Positions 1 through 11,994 are shown, counted from the first letter of the stretch. The stretch is 64,000 nt of DNA from Isoetes taiwanensis (GCA_021234155.1 JAJEKV010000006.1:5803727-5867726), one strand, 5' to 3'. A program made the numbers and translations. The notes: a model not told the origin generated them from the sequence alone.

Positions 1-1934
1 GCTTCTTAAGGAGAGCTTCATTGATTCTTTTGCAAGTCGTGATCGTCCTTTCATCAAGGTTGGTATTAAATGCCACTCATCTTGTTGGACCATGTGGGTT
101 AAGTTTTATAAATGCTGATTTAGACGAGAACTTGGCAGCTTTTTGCAGATACACAACTGTTCTCAGTCCACACAGATGCTGTTCTCTCAAATTTTCAAAC
201 TGATTAGTGCACTGTATCTAAAATGCCCATTGTACACTAGGCTTAAGTATTCTTTCCTCCCTTGTTCAAGGGATGGATTTTGTATCTATTTTCTGTATTT
301 GAAATCTAAAGGAATGCAATATACAAAATTTTGCGTCTTTCTGAGCGGAGTGAAATTACAGCCGAAGCAACTTCTTGCGTAGGAGTGTCGGAAGTGTGCT
401 TTAGTGTATATGCACGTCAAAAGTTTTTGAGAGGAATACCATGTAATGTGGCGAGTGCAAAGACAATTCAAGTCCGCATTGGATCAGGTCCGGTCGTACC
501 CAACTTAACCATTATCGTTGCTTGGCTTATCAGCCGAATTTTTTTATGAAATTTGCAATTTTTTTACTTTTCTGGCCGTTTTTTTGGAAGGCCCTGCCGA
601 GATTGTTGCCGAGATTTTATTTTTTTTTGGAAGGCCCTGCCGAGATTCTTTGGTACATGTGTGGGTCGTTAATCAATGGCCCTTCTATCTTGTATTGATT
701 TCCTTGCATTGCCTCTAAAGATTGTTATCAATAGCATAGATTTGACGTGCATAAGGGGAGGGGGGAGAAGAGAAATTGTGGGGTTTTTTGGCATATTCAA
801 GTCAGATTGAAGCAAAATATGCCAGATTAGAGCAAAATACGGAGGCAGATTTGTCCTTCAGTAGATTTTTGGCAGATTCAAGCCCCCAATTCTCTTTTCG
901 GCAGATTCAAGCAAAGTATAGCAAATTCAAGCAAAATATGGCAGCCATCCTCTTCTTTAGAACCCGCTCCGTCCTTTTTTTCCAGTGTTTGCCCATCTGT
1001 AGGAGCCTTTGTCGCCATTCGAATCCGATCCAAAACTCATGGAAATGGGCTAGCATCTGCCTACAACCTGTTTATCATGATAAACAGCCCGCTGCCTGTT
1101 TATCAAATTGTGCGGCCTGTTTATTGAATTGTGCGTAGAACATTACGGTTAATAACTCTTCTAGATCCAATGGTTGAGATTCAAATTTGCCGAGGACTTG
1201 CCGGTTAAAGAAGGCAAAAACTTTAAAATATAGTTCTCCTTACATGAAAACATGTGAATCTCTTTTGTAGGGCTTTCTATAGGTGGTTATGTTCTCCAAT
1301 GTCGAACTTATATTAAGTTTCATGAAGAAGGATTGCACTATTTATCTTTATATGCAGTCATCCACTATGTGCTAATGACTCGGGAACGGATTTGTAATTC
1401 TCTAATGGAAAAAAAAAATGACAGGAGAAAAATGTCGTTGGCACTCAGGGTGCGGTTCTTAGCCGGCTAGAGGGCAGCGACCGGCCTCCCTTCTACAGGA
1501 CATTCGAGCAGAAATCATGAAGGTAGATTCTGGCTTTTTGATGCTAGCAAAGCTGATTGACATATTATTCCAGGGGCAGAAGAGCAGATGCACTCGACGA
1601 CGAATCTTTGTGCAGTAAGTATCTACTAATGTGGTTTCTTTCTTTGCTAGACACGCTGAAAGGAAAGATCCAACATTTTAGTTGGAGGCTGACCTATAAG
1701 ACAAAGAAAGAAAGAAGCTGCAAGATTCGGGAAAAAGAATTTGATTTATGGTTCATAGAAAGCTACAATCTGATCATTGGTAATAAATCTATTCATTTTT
1801 CTTCCACCATTTCTTTCTAGCAGGTCAAAAAGATAAAGTTTCATTCTCATATTCTAATCAAGTTTTGGGACATGATTGTGCATTAATGAATCTTTTAAAA
1901 AAGTTGAGCTAAAACATCCCCCCCTCCCCTTTTT
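1..1934. other. No identifiable gene
   Basis: I find no convincing coding region. The open frames are short and resemble no family I know. The stretch holds a 19-bp direct repeat (586-604 and 629-647, core GGAAGGCCCTGCCGAGATT), degenerate repeats around GCAGATTCAAGCAAAATATG at about 790-950, and a perfect palindrome at 1068-1087. Confidence 0.5.
1068..1087. repeat. 20-bp perfect palindrome
   Basis: CTGTTTATCATGATAAACAG reads the same on both strands. Two further CTGTTTAT-like starts follow within 45 bp (about 1098 and 1116), each followed by an AATTGTGCG element. Function unknown; it may be a relic of a repeat end. Confidence 0.6.
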
Positions 1935-2053
1935 TGCAACTCAATTGGTTAGAGGGTTCATCGTGTTTTCTAGCCCTACTAAGACCATGAGCATCAATTT
2001 ATGCAACATATCAGTTCTTCACTCGCAAATGGCTAACACATTTCTTCCATTAG
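1935..2053 (+). mobile_element. tRNA-derived SINE, diverged copy 1
   Basis: It starts with a box-A-like block (AACTCAATTGGTTAGAG), continues through ACTAAGACCATGAGCATCAATTTATGCA and ends in CTAACACATTTCTTCCATTAG. The body and end match the element at 2179-2327, so both belong to one short tRNA-headed family. The box B region is too decayed to be a working Pol III promoter. Confidence 0.5.
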
Positions 2054-2178
2054 GGCGGCGGTTTAGGGCATTGATGAACTTGATGATGGGGATGCGAACT
2101 AGCAAATGTAAGAGTGAAAAGATTTTTGGTCAGGTATATGCATAATCATGGGAGAAAGTGAAACCACTAAGATCTCTT

Positions 2179-2327
2179 GGCCATGTTGCTTAGTTAGTTA
2201 GAGCATCGATCTTATGGGCCGAAGGCTGTGGGTTTGAGCTCCACTAGGTCCATGGGCATAAATTTAAAAATTTTATTCAATAGACCAGAGCCTATTTGAC
2301 AAGTGCCTAACACATTTCTTCCATTAG
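2179..2327 (+). mobile_element. tRNA-derived SINE, copy 2
   Basis: The first ~73 bases fold roughly like a tRNA: box A near TTAGTTAGTTAGAGC, an anticodon-like loop CTTATGG and box B GTGGGTTTGAGCTCCAC. The acceptor stem has several mismatches, so this is not a functional tRNA gene. The 3' body is shared with the copy at 1935-2053. Two copies about 125 bp apart suggest either two insertions or a local duplication. Confidence 0.6.
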
Positions 2328-2654
2328 TCTAGGGATGTTATCTTCTCCATCTTCTCCAATTACCAAACTTTTTTTTTTTTTTTTGGGGCACTAAATGAAG
2401 AAAATCAACTCGACATCGAGGAGGAGCACAGCTCATGTTTAGTTCTTCTGTATGAATTATTGATGATTATTTTTTATATGTGTGCTAAGGTGTATATAAA
2501 TGGTGTTAACTTTCGTTAAACCCTTGATAAATATAACTTTATTATCGGAACCTATCACTTTAAACTTGTATAAGCCTAATTATATCTTGTAGTATTATAA
2601 AAATGACCTTGTATGGTTGATGAGGACATGGGGAGACACATGATGCCGAGGACA

Positions 2655-2722
2655 ACATCAAAGATGGGGAGAATGTGATGTTTTAGTATATTATATGGTA
2701 TAGGAACATATAATATACTACC
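2655..2722 (+). mobile_element. Possible LTR-retrotransposon 3' end (PPT and LTR start)
   Basis: A purine-rich tract AAAGATGGGGAGAATG is followed at 2676 by TGATGTTTTAG, the usual order of polypurine tract and 3' LTR start in plant LTR elements. A 13-bp inverted repeat with a 9-base loop follows (2685-2697 with 2707-2719, AGTATATTATATG). I could not find the matching LTR or the end of this one. Confidence 0.3.
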
Positions 2723-3381
2723 TTGTCACTGTACGTGTCAAGCCAAGTGACACGTCCAAGGGTGGGAGATGAGTGGTATGGACATATGCATGCCTTGATT
2801 TGGGCTTGGATTCCAAAGGGGGTATTAGACTTGTGGAATAGGGGTATTAGAGTCGTATTTTCTACTTTCTAGGACGAATACCCATATTCGACCTACAATT
2901 TCAAGTTGATATTAGACAAGTCTAATATACCTCCAAGAACAGAAAAAACTCCTTCGCCAGAACTGCTATCCCGAAAAAATGGGGGTACTAGACTCATCTA
3001 AACTCATACTCCATTCCACAAGTCGAATACCCAAGGGGATATTAAACTCGTCTAAATTAACGCCATGTATTGTGCAAGTCGAATATCCTCTTTGGCTATC
3101 CCACAAGTTGAATTTTCTTTTGTTTTTAATTCCAACTTTAAGTTAACCGTTTATGGCTTTTTCATCATCAAGCTCATGAAATAGAGACGTGTGAATGGTT
3201 TCTGGGCAATGCAATTCGTATTACACCATTGAATATGACATCCCACATATCAGGAAATTGAACCATTGAATTAACACCCCCACCCAAGACCTCCCCAGTT
3301 GTTTTTGCTGATATCCAAGCAGGGCGTCCATCGGTAGGTTCAAACTGTTGGATGTCGATTTCGAGTCAACACATGTCATAC

Positions 3382-3990
3382 TCATAAATGAAATAAGACA
3401 CATGTCAATACAAATCCATCGTAATCTGTACCAAATAAACCATGTGTCGATTCAACACTTTAATCCCATGATGATTCGTACATTTTCAAATGATGAACTA
3501 AGGCACATGTCGATTTGTACATTATATAATTAATGGTGGATATGCTATATGCATATATACCCAAGGCCGGATCTGCCAGGTGTCAATCGCAAGGCTTAGA
3601 TTTTGTCTAATGTGTATATCACTTAGGTTTTCCACGATATTGGAATATTGAAACCAAGATATGTATCACTCTCACCTAATTCGCAAGAAAGAAAAGTAAT
3701 CATTCAAAATCATTCTCATAAATGAAATAAGACACATGCCAATAAAAATCCATCGTAATTTACATCAAATAAACCATGTGTCAATTCAATATTTTAAACA
3801 CATGATGATTCGTATATTCTCAAATGATGAATTATGGCATATGCCGATTTGTACATTACATAATTAATGGTGGATATGCCATGTTTATATATACCCAAGG
3901 CCGGATCTGACACGTATCAATCGCAAGGCTTAGGTTTTGTGTAATGTCCACATCACTTTGGTTTTCCACGATTTTGAAATATTGAATCCA
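3382..3990. repeat. Tandem duplication, two units about 334 bp apart
   Basis: The segment from CTCATAAATGAAATAAGACA (3381) recurs from 3715. The copies stay collinear to about 3658 and 3990, including the shared block ACCCAAGGCCGGATCTG, with scattered substitutions and small indels. The region is AT-rich with no long ORF. A second, shorter doublet follows at 4022-4076 and 4136-4198 (CATAAATGCAG...TAAGGAAG). Confidence 0.8.
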
Positions 3991-4541
3991 AAACACATGT
4001 CTCGGCTAATTAGTAAGCAGCCATAAATGCAGCCTTTAATTTCGAAGACATGTGCCATGCTGGATGAAGTAGTAAGGAAGAAAAAAAATTGAGATCAGAA
4101 AACCCAAAAGATTTATATAGGCTACCATAAATGCATCATAAATGCAGTCTTTAATTTCAAAGACACATGTCATGCTGAAAGAATTAGTAAGGAAGAAAAT
4201 AGAAAATCAAACTGCTTTATATAGGAGGGATAATGGCCTATGCATGGGTTAAAAAAAAAAAATTGGCCCCTTCAGGGCCTAGCGATTACTTTTTAAAAGT
4301 TGAACTCCATTGTAAGTAAAATGATGCAGTAGAATTACTTAGAAAATGAATCATGGAATATGAAACAATTTTTTTTTTGGTAAAAGAATATGAAATGCGA
4401 TCATTCATATCATCTGCCAATCATATTAAGAATAATACTGAATGTATACACCCATCGATATATGATCATGTGTTTGAAAAACACCAATACTGCAAAACAA
4501 ATCACACCACTAGTTGTGGCTTCCTATTCCCCTCTAAAAAA

Positions 4542-4569
4542 CTATTCTATTCTATTCTATTCTATTCTT
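4542..4569 (+). repeat. (CTATT)n microsatellite
   Basis: About five CTATT units follow a CTCTAAAAAA block. The position, directly after an A-rich end, resembles the retroposon tail at 13725-13829. Here the element body is not recognisable. Confidence 0.7.
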
Positions 4570-4599
4570 AAATTAAGAGAAATGCTTAAGAGCATTTAG

Positions 4600-5078
4600 T
4601 ATACAAATCAATTGTGATGAAATCATAAGGAAGAGGGACATCAATAAATTCAAAGAATGGGAGTTGAACCCGCTATAATAGCGTGAAATAGTTATAGAAC
4701 TAACGCAATAAGGCTACATCTACAATCGATGTTTATCAAAGGGCCATGGAGACATATTTTGTCCCATAACACCAAAACAAAACAATGATATGACAACATT
4801 AGATTAGAACTCATGGGATTGAACCATGATTACAAAAAGAAAGTAAGCATGTGCCTTGCACAATGTTAATTAAAAGAGAGGGTCAAGATGCATGCATTGA
4901 ATGTATGTATGGTATGCATATAATGCATACACGTGTGCATGCCAAAACTATAGGTTGGGAGTGCAAACTAACTAGAAATACACCACGCGCTCTAAAAATA
5001 TTACAAGCACACCCTACATGAATACAACAATACAATCATATGCAAACCATAGCAAAATGACCATATGTTTATACGTTT
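4600..5078. repeat. Dispersed repeat unit, uninterrupted copy
   Basis: This unit contains GAGGGACATCAAT, a minus-strand box-B-like GGGTTCAACTCCC near 4667, the block GTAAGCATG...ATGTTAA at about 4843-4870, then a CATGCATG-rich stretch and GCAAACTAACTAGAAATA. The same order recurs at 5085-5459 plus 8268-8490, where a 2.8-kb element interrupts it right after ATGTTAA. This copy therefore acts as the empty site. Confidence 0.7.
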
Positions 5079-5084
5079 TGCGCA

Positions 5085-5459
5085 ATGTCAAAACATTTGT
5101 GATAAAATTATGAGGACGAGGGACATCAATAATAAGAATGGGAGTTGAACCCACTATAATAGCGTCAAAGAATTATGGCGCCAACACAACATAGCTACAC
5201 CTACAATTGATGTTTTTTTTTTGAAATGAACCATGATTATAAAATCATTGACCACTTGCCATTGCAAATTCAACAGTAGGTAAATAAGATCCTCAAAACA
5301 AAGAGAAGTTGATTACCTTGGAGAGAAGGGAACATGAAAAATTGCACATGGTTGTGCAAACCCTAGGTGCTTTTTGACGTTAGAAAAAAGGTAAGCTTTC
5401 TGTGTGAAAAGACTTATGTGGCCCAAAAGTAAGTAAGCATGTACTTGACATCATGTTAA
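5085..5459. repeat. Dispersed repeat unit, interrupted copy, left part
   Basis: It matches 4600-4870 in block order (GAGGGACATCAAT, minus-strand GGGTTCAACTCCC, GTAAGCATG, ATGTTAA), with an extra stretch of about 190 bases not seen in the other copy. It ends at the TTAA flanking the TIR element. The unit resumes at 8268. Confidence 0.65.
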
Positions 5460-7786
5460 CACTAGAGTTGTCCCTTGATGGACCATAAATGGTTCATTTG
5501 TACAGTTCGCTTTAAAATTCATATAAAATCAATGACATAAAATTCAGTTAAATCCTTTCTACACATTAATATATAGCAGTCATGATGCACAAGAAAAATA
5601 GTTAAAAATGCATATACCCCTAAAATTGAAAGTTATGTTTAGGTGAATCAAGGGGGGTCAAGTCCAGTTTGCTTCATGTTTACATAATGTAAAACTGTCT
5701 CAATAAAAGGATTTTTTTTTTTTTTCATTATAATGGTATTTTTCTACACGAGATAAGGATGAATACACAAATAACCTTGTTCCAATCTGAAGTCTAGAAA
5801 GGAAGATATAGTCAGTCAAACATGACAGGGTCAAAACAATTTTCTGTCTTCTGTGGACCAATAATGGTTCCTAGAAGGCTGTTTCAATTAAAATTCTATA
5901 ACTTTTGCATGAAAAAGATTTTTTACTTTAAATTTGGTATATAAGTAGTTAACTAATTGCTTCATGCATAAAAAATCTTCAGCTTCAATTTATAGTAACA
6001 ATTTTAAGTGATTTTTAATTGATGCGTATTTTGTTATATTTGAAGGAAATTTATTGAAATAGTACGTGATAAATAGGCACAATCGTGATAAATAGGCACA
6101 ATCGTGATAAATCAATAAAGGTTTATGTACCTAAGACCATTACTGGTCCACAGGTTCATTTAAATCAATAACTTCTTTATCTTATTCAATCTCAAGCTAA
6201 ATTTTAGGATATTAGTATTTCATGAGATCCTCTATCAATAAAAAATATCTATTGCTAGGTTTGGGCTAAAACTTTTAGTATTACTTCTAAGTTATCATCA
6301 AATGTTTTCCATATTTGATCTCTAGATTTGTGCCTGAAAATGAACATCAAAGACCATATTTCAAAGCTTCTCAGAGTTAAGATATCAATGCAAGATGAAC
6401 CAAGGAAAAATATGAAAAGGCATGACTAAAGAAAATCAAGATAGACTGCTATGCCGATGCCAATTATTGATCCACATGACCTCTCATTTAAAAGTCAAGA
6501 ACATCATCATCTTAATCACTTCTTTAGAATATAGTTTATATCACATTATATATGATAACATTAGTTGATTAGGGATGATTCTCTATCTAAAAGTTGATAT
6601 CAAAGCACAAAAATTAAGTAGTGAAGGGCTACTTTGAATGTATGAGAAAGTCCACTTACACATTTCAAAGATTATCTTATAGACGATGAGAAATCATAAT
6701 ATCATTGTAGGGGACAAAATGAATAAAGCCAATGCAAATAAATAGAGAAATTTTCTCAATCTAGTTGGTTTAATCCTGGACCTATAAATAGTCCATGCTT
6801 ATTTATATTCAAATCTTGTAATCTATTATTCTAACATGAAATTTGAGATATATATTGCCAACAAAGGTTCAAATTTACAAAAAATATAGCTTATCATAAA
6901 AGTTCATCTATATATACTATAGTCCTACTTAGACTACAACACTTTAGAGCAACCACACGTTGTCTAACTTTATAATCGTGGAAAGTAAGTAGGTTTCTTC
7001 ATTTTTTTTTTTCTAATAAGACCACATCAAGGACCTCAACATCCCTTTTTTATCATATATTGAGACATTTAAAAGGCTTATGGGAGAAATGTAGTGCAAT
7101 AAGTTAATATTTTAAATGAACTAGAAAAACAGGTACGGAAAGTCTTTTGATCTATTTATTTATGATCATGGCTAAACTTCGTGATATTGTCTTCTATTCA
7201 TCAATAACCATCATTACCTACATTATTGTTGAGTTTTAGACCTATAAGGGTATAATCAATGCACTTTGGAACCTTTCTTTATGTTCATCCTGTTATATTA
7301 GATCTTGTTTAGATCTAGATAATGTATGGTTATACCCTAGTTACACTATATTGATGTTGATAAAGTAAATTCCTATATAGAGTTAATTAGAATGCATCAT
7401 TTACTATCCTTATGAGACTTATAGATGGGGTTTATTGAAGCACTTTAACCCATATTTTTATTTTGAATTATGTACAATAATTTCTTTAGTTAATAATGAT
7501 ACTAATAAAACATATAAACATAAAACAAATTCCTTGGACTATAGCTTGTCTAGTTAAGGACTTATTGTCACAAAAATTAAGTAAAAAACTTGTAATAATA
7601 AGAGAGAAATAATTCTTGAACCTCATGCAGTATTTTTAAGTAAAATAGGGTTTGGCGACTTCAATTGATATCAAATGATAGCGGCAAAACATGGAAATAT
7701 GCAAATTGACATGTTTTATGATAATATATCAATTAATTTCATATTTAGCAAGGTTTAGACACTTTTATGCTAGAAAATTGAAGAAT

Positions 7787-8009
7787 AGAATAGATAGATA
7801 GATAGATAGTATGTTAACGTCACGCCCCTAGGCAGCATCCAACTGGACATGTGACCACACACCACACTACATTGGTCGGTTGGGCCCTGCCCCCAACCAC
7901 CTTACATTGCGTCTGTTAGGATTGACCCCCAACAGTACCGAGTGCGATTCTGGGCGGTCTCGAACTCGAGACCACATTGCTAAGGAACTAGTATGTTACC
8001 ACTAGACCA
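7787..8009 (-). mobile_element. tRNA-derived SINE with (TCTA)n tail
   Basis: On the minus strand it begins TGGTCTAGTGGTAAC (box A) with GAGTTCGAGACC (box B) about 40 bases on. The body is shared with 21012-21125 (plus strand GGGCCCTGCCCCCAACCACC). It ends GTGACGTTAAC followed by a TCTA microsatellite. Both Pol III boxes are well kept, so this copy is fairly young. It lies within the TIR element and inserted after it. Confidence 0.75.
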
Positions 8010-8216
8010 AAATAGAAGAATGCAGTTCTAGAGTGCTGTAAAAACTGCCAAATTCTCCAAAGTTTGGACAATCATACCAATATAAAGGTGAATCCAGTGG
8101 TCATGAAATTCTCACAGGTCGTTAAGAATCAAGTGAAGACTCAAATAGTGGTGGTATATTTTAAAATTAAAATTTCTCTTGTGAGATATATCAGTTTAAG
8201 TGGCAGGGGGTATGGT

Positions 8217-8250
8217 GGACCATTTCTGGTCCATGGACCAGAAATGGTCC
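8217..8250. repeat. 34-bp perfect palindrome
   Basis: Two 16-bp arms (GGACCATTTCTGGTCC and its complement) around a central AT give a fully symmetric 34-bp sequence. It sits 17 bp inside the right end of the TIR element. A single half-site of the same type (GGACCATAAATGGTTC) sits near the left end at about 5480. It is probably a subterminal protein-binding site of the transposon. Confidence 0.85.
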
Positions 8251-8267
8251 CCGGGACAACTCTAGTG

Positions 8268-8490
8268 TTAAAGTAAAAGAGGGGCTCAACATGCATGCAT
8301 GCATGGATGGTATGCATGCATGCAATGTCTGCATGCACACAACGCATGCATTGTGCGTGCAAATATAGGGTGGGAATGCGAACTAACTAGAAATATACCC
8401 TGTGCTCTAGAAATATTACTGGCATACACTCACACAAATACAACAACGCAACCATATGCAAACCATAGCAAAATTTTGTGACATTGGTTT
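8268..8490. repeat. Dispersed repeat unit, interrupted copy, right part
   Basis: From TTAAAGTAAAAGAGGGG it follows the same course as about 4866-5065: a CATGCATG-rich block, GCGAACTAACTAGAAATA, and ATATGCAAACCATAGCAAAA. The CATGCATG run makes a local palindrome-rich stretch (8291-8350). Confidence 0.7.
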
Positions 8491-10485
8491 TATAAACCTA
8501 ATAAGACATATTTAACTTGGAAATCATTACCATTTCGCATACTTAAGTGGTCAACAATCGTTGTGAGTTTCTCCATTGAGTTTCTCAATCGTTGATAGAG
8601 CGACTATTTCAATGGTAATGATGCAGGCCAAGTATTAGGGCTCAAATATTGATCAGAAATACAAACCCTCAAAAACAATGCAGCAATGAAACATGCACAT
8701 CTTAGGCTCCTTTCAGTTTTAGCTAAGGGTAGTAAAAGTTCAAAACATTTGAGAGCCAAGCTTGGTAGAGTATCTAGTGGATTAGGATTGTTTTTTCAAT
8801 TATATTGATTGTAAATCTCTTTCTACGCCCTTATAGCAGATAGAAGAACTCAACACAAAAGCTATGCTTTTGTTCCAATAGCCCAGTCTAGAGCAGCAAG
8901 TAAACTTAGCCTTGTGGTCAGAATGACAAGTACATCAGAGGCCATTTCACACTCGAATTTTGGACACTATTTAAAGAACGTCCTTTTGCAAAATGGTGTG
9001 CCCATACAATGAAAAAGATAGTAATATCAAGGGTTAAAAGGATATATCAGATTGATTCCTCCTTTGGAGAGACACTACTTAATCAAAGGCCCTTCATTTA
9101 TATTCCTTATATAGATTTCGCATATACAAACTTTACGCGAAGGGCTCATACTAGCTTTCCTAATGACATATTACAATCCTCTGATTGCAAAGTTGTAGTT
9201 CATTGTCAAATACAAAGAACAAAGATGGGATCAACGCCAGCCAAACATGTCATAGAATATCTATAAATCGAACAAATGACAAACGAATTAACAAATGAAA
9301 CGAAATAAGATGCTTAAATAGGGTTACTAACTCAATATTATGTATACACAAGAATGTTGCCTTAGGTGTAATTCTGATGTGGAAACACTGCCGACGTGCA
9401 GGAGCAGTTTGACACATGAGAATGTCACCTAAAGTGATATTTTTATTATGTGAAAACCACTTACATGTGGCAGAATGCTGAGTAAATGTGCAGAATATTG
9501 GGTAAATGTCTAGAAAAATTGAATGCAAAACCTATTCAACGTTCCTTAAGAGAATCACTGCCATGTATCAACACACGATTAGACTAGGAGGAAATGTACT
9601 ATAAGTCATTTTTACAAATGCCAATATGATAAAACATTGCTAATTAGAAGGAAATGACAAATAAATCTTGAATTTATTGCTGGTACAGATATTAGACTCA
9701 GTATTTTGCGAATCTGCAATCTAATAGACTAAAAGAAGTGTAGGAGAATTTGAGAGTGCTCAGGCCCTGCATGGAAGAAATTGTCGATCTGCTTCATCAC
9801 ATTAATGATTCCATCTGTAAATTCCTAGACGTTGCAATTTATTTAAAGAATCAGCTACTCAAATAATACAGAGAAAAACAAATAAAGCATATATATAGCA
9901 CAAAAGGACTGGCTATATCCACAAACATACAAATATATTTCTCATAATCTAGCAATGACATTTACAAAGTTTTGGAAATGCATGAGATAGAATCAATCAA
10001 GTTGATCATTAATATAAGAAATCTTCTATTGTTATTGAATCCATCCACGCTTCCAAACTAGAAATAAAAAGCAAATCATGTCACAGATTTATTTGCCTAC
10101 AAAAATCGATGCAGATGGAGAGGTGAGAAAAAGCTTCACCATGCATGGTGGCAAAAACACCAGTCAAAGTACCTTGGTCGGAGCCTCGCCGTGCACTGCC
10201 ACTCATTGTTGAGAACTCGAAATAAACCTCAAATTATGTGATCTAGAATCCTAAGCGTTTCTGGGGTATTCGACGTGCAGAATTTAGTGATAAATTTGAT
10301 GAACCGGATACTCACAAAAGTATACGACTTGCAGTTTAGAACAGTGACGTATTGACAAGCTAGATACCCATTCTGCCAGAATTTTCTTTTTGTCAAAACC
10401 TGTATTCAAGGAGCCGAATACCCTCGTATGGTATTTGGCTTGAGGTTTCATGGAATCGAGGCGCAAAAGTGGAGCCAATATTTCC
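8491..10485. other. No identifiable gene
   Basis: AT-rich sequence without a coding region I can support. A weak inverted repeat pairs about 8522-8538 (AATCATTACCATT) with 8610-8627 (AATGGTAATGAT). At 10260-10450 several GGGTATTCGAC- and GAATACCC-like blocks resemble those at 2820-3120 and may be relics of one repeat family. Confidence 0.4.
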
Positions 10486-10551
10486 CGATGGTTTTAAGTA
10501 CGTCCGATTGGGGTTGGCCTCCCATGGAAACCCTTCCGGGTTTCCATTAAA

Positions 10552-10687
10552 CCGCTTATTTGTTTAATAACCCAAATAGGGGGGAGATAGTGTGAGCGTA
10601 ATATATTGGTACCTTAGCTTATATTATATTTTGAAGGCTATATGTATACTATCTCCCCCGTATTTGGGTTATTAAACAAATAAGCGG
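10552..10687. mobile_element. 136-bp MITE nested in the left arm
   Basis: A hairpin of about 38-bp arms (CCGCTTATTTGTTTAATAAC at the left, its complement at the right end) surrounds a short AT-rich loop. It splits the GGAAACCCTTCC array, which resumes directly at 10685. AAA on both sides is a possible 3-bp target duplication. No coding capacity. Confidence 0.8.
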
Positions 10688-11741
10688 AAACCCTTCCGAG
10701 CTTCCATATGGAAACCCTTCTCAATTCCTTGAAATCCGGAAGGGTTTCCAATAAGGAAGCACGAAAGGGTTTCCGCTAAAAATAGGATTTTTTGGTTGAA
10801 AATATCCACGGCTAATTAATTTTTAGAATTAAATGCTTACGGCTATTCTTAAAGAGCCTTTTTAGAAAGGCAAATTTTTTTCTTGTACCTCTTATTCCGG
10901 CGATTTTTCTCTGCAATTGACGATCAGGAAGTGTTTCAGAGTGGTTGGAATTCATCCAAGAAGTATTTCAGTTGATCGATTCTCTCCTCTGTCATAAGCG
11001 AGTAGCAGCCAGTAGTAATCGTCTGTTTGGTAATCATCTCTATCAAACAGAACAAATTCTCCAACTTTTTTTAAGCTTTTGAAGCATAGAAGAAAGGAAA
11101 ATAAGTGCTCAGAAATTTGATTGCCACAAATGCCGACGTATATCCTTTGTAGTTGGGATAATAACTGGACCAACGGATTTTGAAGAGGCATAGATGATTT
11201 TTGAGGTATTTTTTCTGCTAGGATGCTGTCGGATTGCCATTTTCCTGTTGTGGGCCTCATAACTTGGTTCTTCAATATTTTTAATATAATACGTATTTCC
11301 TTAGCTCCGGTAAGATTGCTTATATCACTGTATTCTGTCTCTACTGCTATTTTTTTGTCCCCTTATGTAGACAAAATTCAACGTTCCTGCAGCATCATCA
11401 CCAAGTTCATAGCTAATGAGCAGTAGGAGGTAGTATTCTAGCATGGCATTGCCCTTGGGGTCTTCTGAAAATGTAGCTGGATCTTCTTAGAAGTCTGGAG
11501 CAGCATGTAATACTCTGCAATGCCTGCTCACAGAGGTTTGCAAACGGAACTCCACATCCAAGGTAAGTCTTTTTGAATTTTGAAGTTGACTCCTCCAAAA
11601 TCAGTTCTAAGTCCTCAAGTCATTGCTTTAACAGGAAGGCTAAATTTCTTCGATGGACGTGCGCCTTAATCTCGGGCGTCCGTGTCGAAAAGCGTGAGCC
11701 TTTATGCTCACGTGTGTTAATATTTAAAAAAAAATAATAAT

Positions 11742-11994
11742 TTCGTGGAAACCCTTCCTGTTTTCCACGGAAACCCTTCCGATTTTCCAATATGGAAACC
11801 CTTCCGGCTTTCCATGGAAACCCTTCCGAATTTCCATGGAAATTCTTCCGAATTTCAAAAATTGGAAAACCGGAAGGGTATCCATGGAAACCCTTCCGGG
11901 TTTTATTGAAAACCGGAAGGGTTTTCATGGAAAGCCGGAAGGGTTTCCATGGAAAGCCGGAAGGGTTTCCATGGAAATTCGGAAGGGTTTCCAT
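11742..11994. repeat. 22-24-bp minisatellite, itself an inverted repeat
   Basis: About ten units of the GGAAACCCTTCCGG type occur. Roughly the first half reads in one direction and the rest in the other (CCGGAAGGGTTTCC), with a switch near 11865. Because the unit keeps frame, open frames arise on both strands (repeated FHGNPSGFPW and similar). I regard these as by-products, not genes. Confidence 0.85.

Larger units (their letters stand above)
5460..8267. mobile_element. 2.8-kb non-autonomous TIR element with TTAA duplication
   Basis: The ends are perfect 15-bp inverted repeats, CACTAGAGTTGTCCC at 5460 and its complement ending at 8267, flanked on both sides by TTAA (5456-5459 and 8268-8271). 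The outer flanks continue a repeat whose uninterrupted copy is at 4600-5078, which supports insertion at TTAA. No ORF of useful size is present. A palindromic motif near GGACCATNNNTGGTCC occurs next to both ends and, more decayed, near 5853, 6131 and 6777. CACTA-type ends with a 4-bp duplication suggest the CMC superfamily. TTAA targeting is also typical of piggyBac, but the termini do not look like piggyBac. A SINE at 7787-8009 is nested inside. Confidence 0.75.

Noticed and set aside
2179-2252. A tRNA gene
   Set aside because: Box A and B and an anticodon-like loop are visible, but the acceptor stem has several mismatches and the sequence continues into a repeated SINE body.
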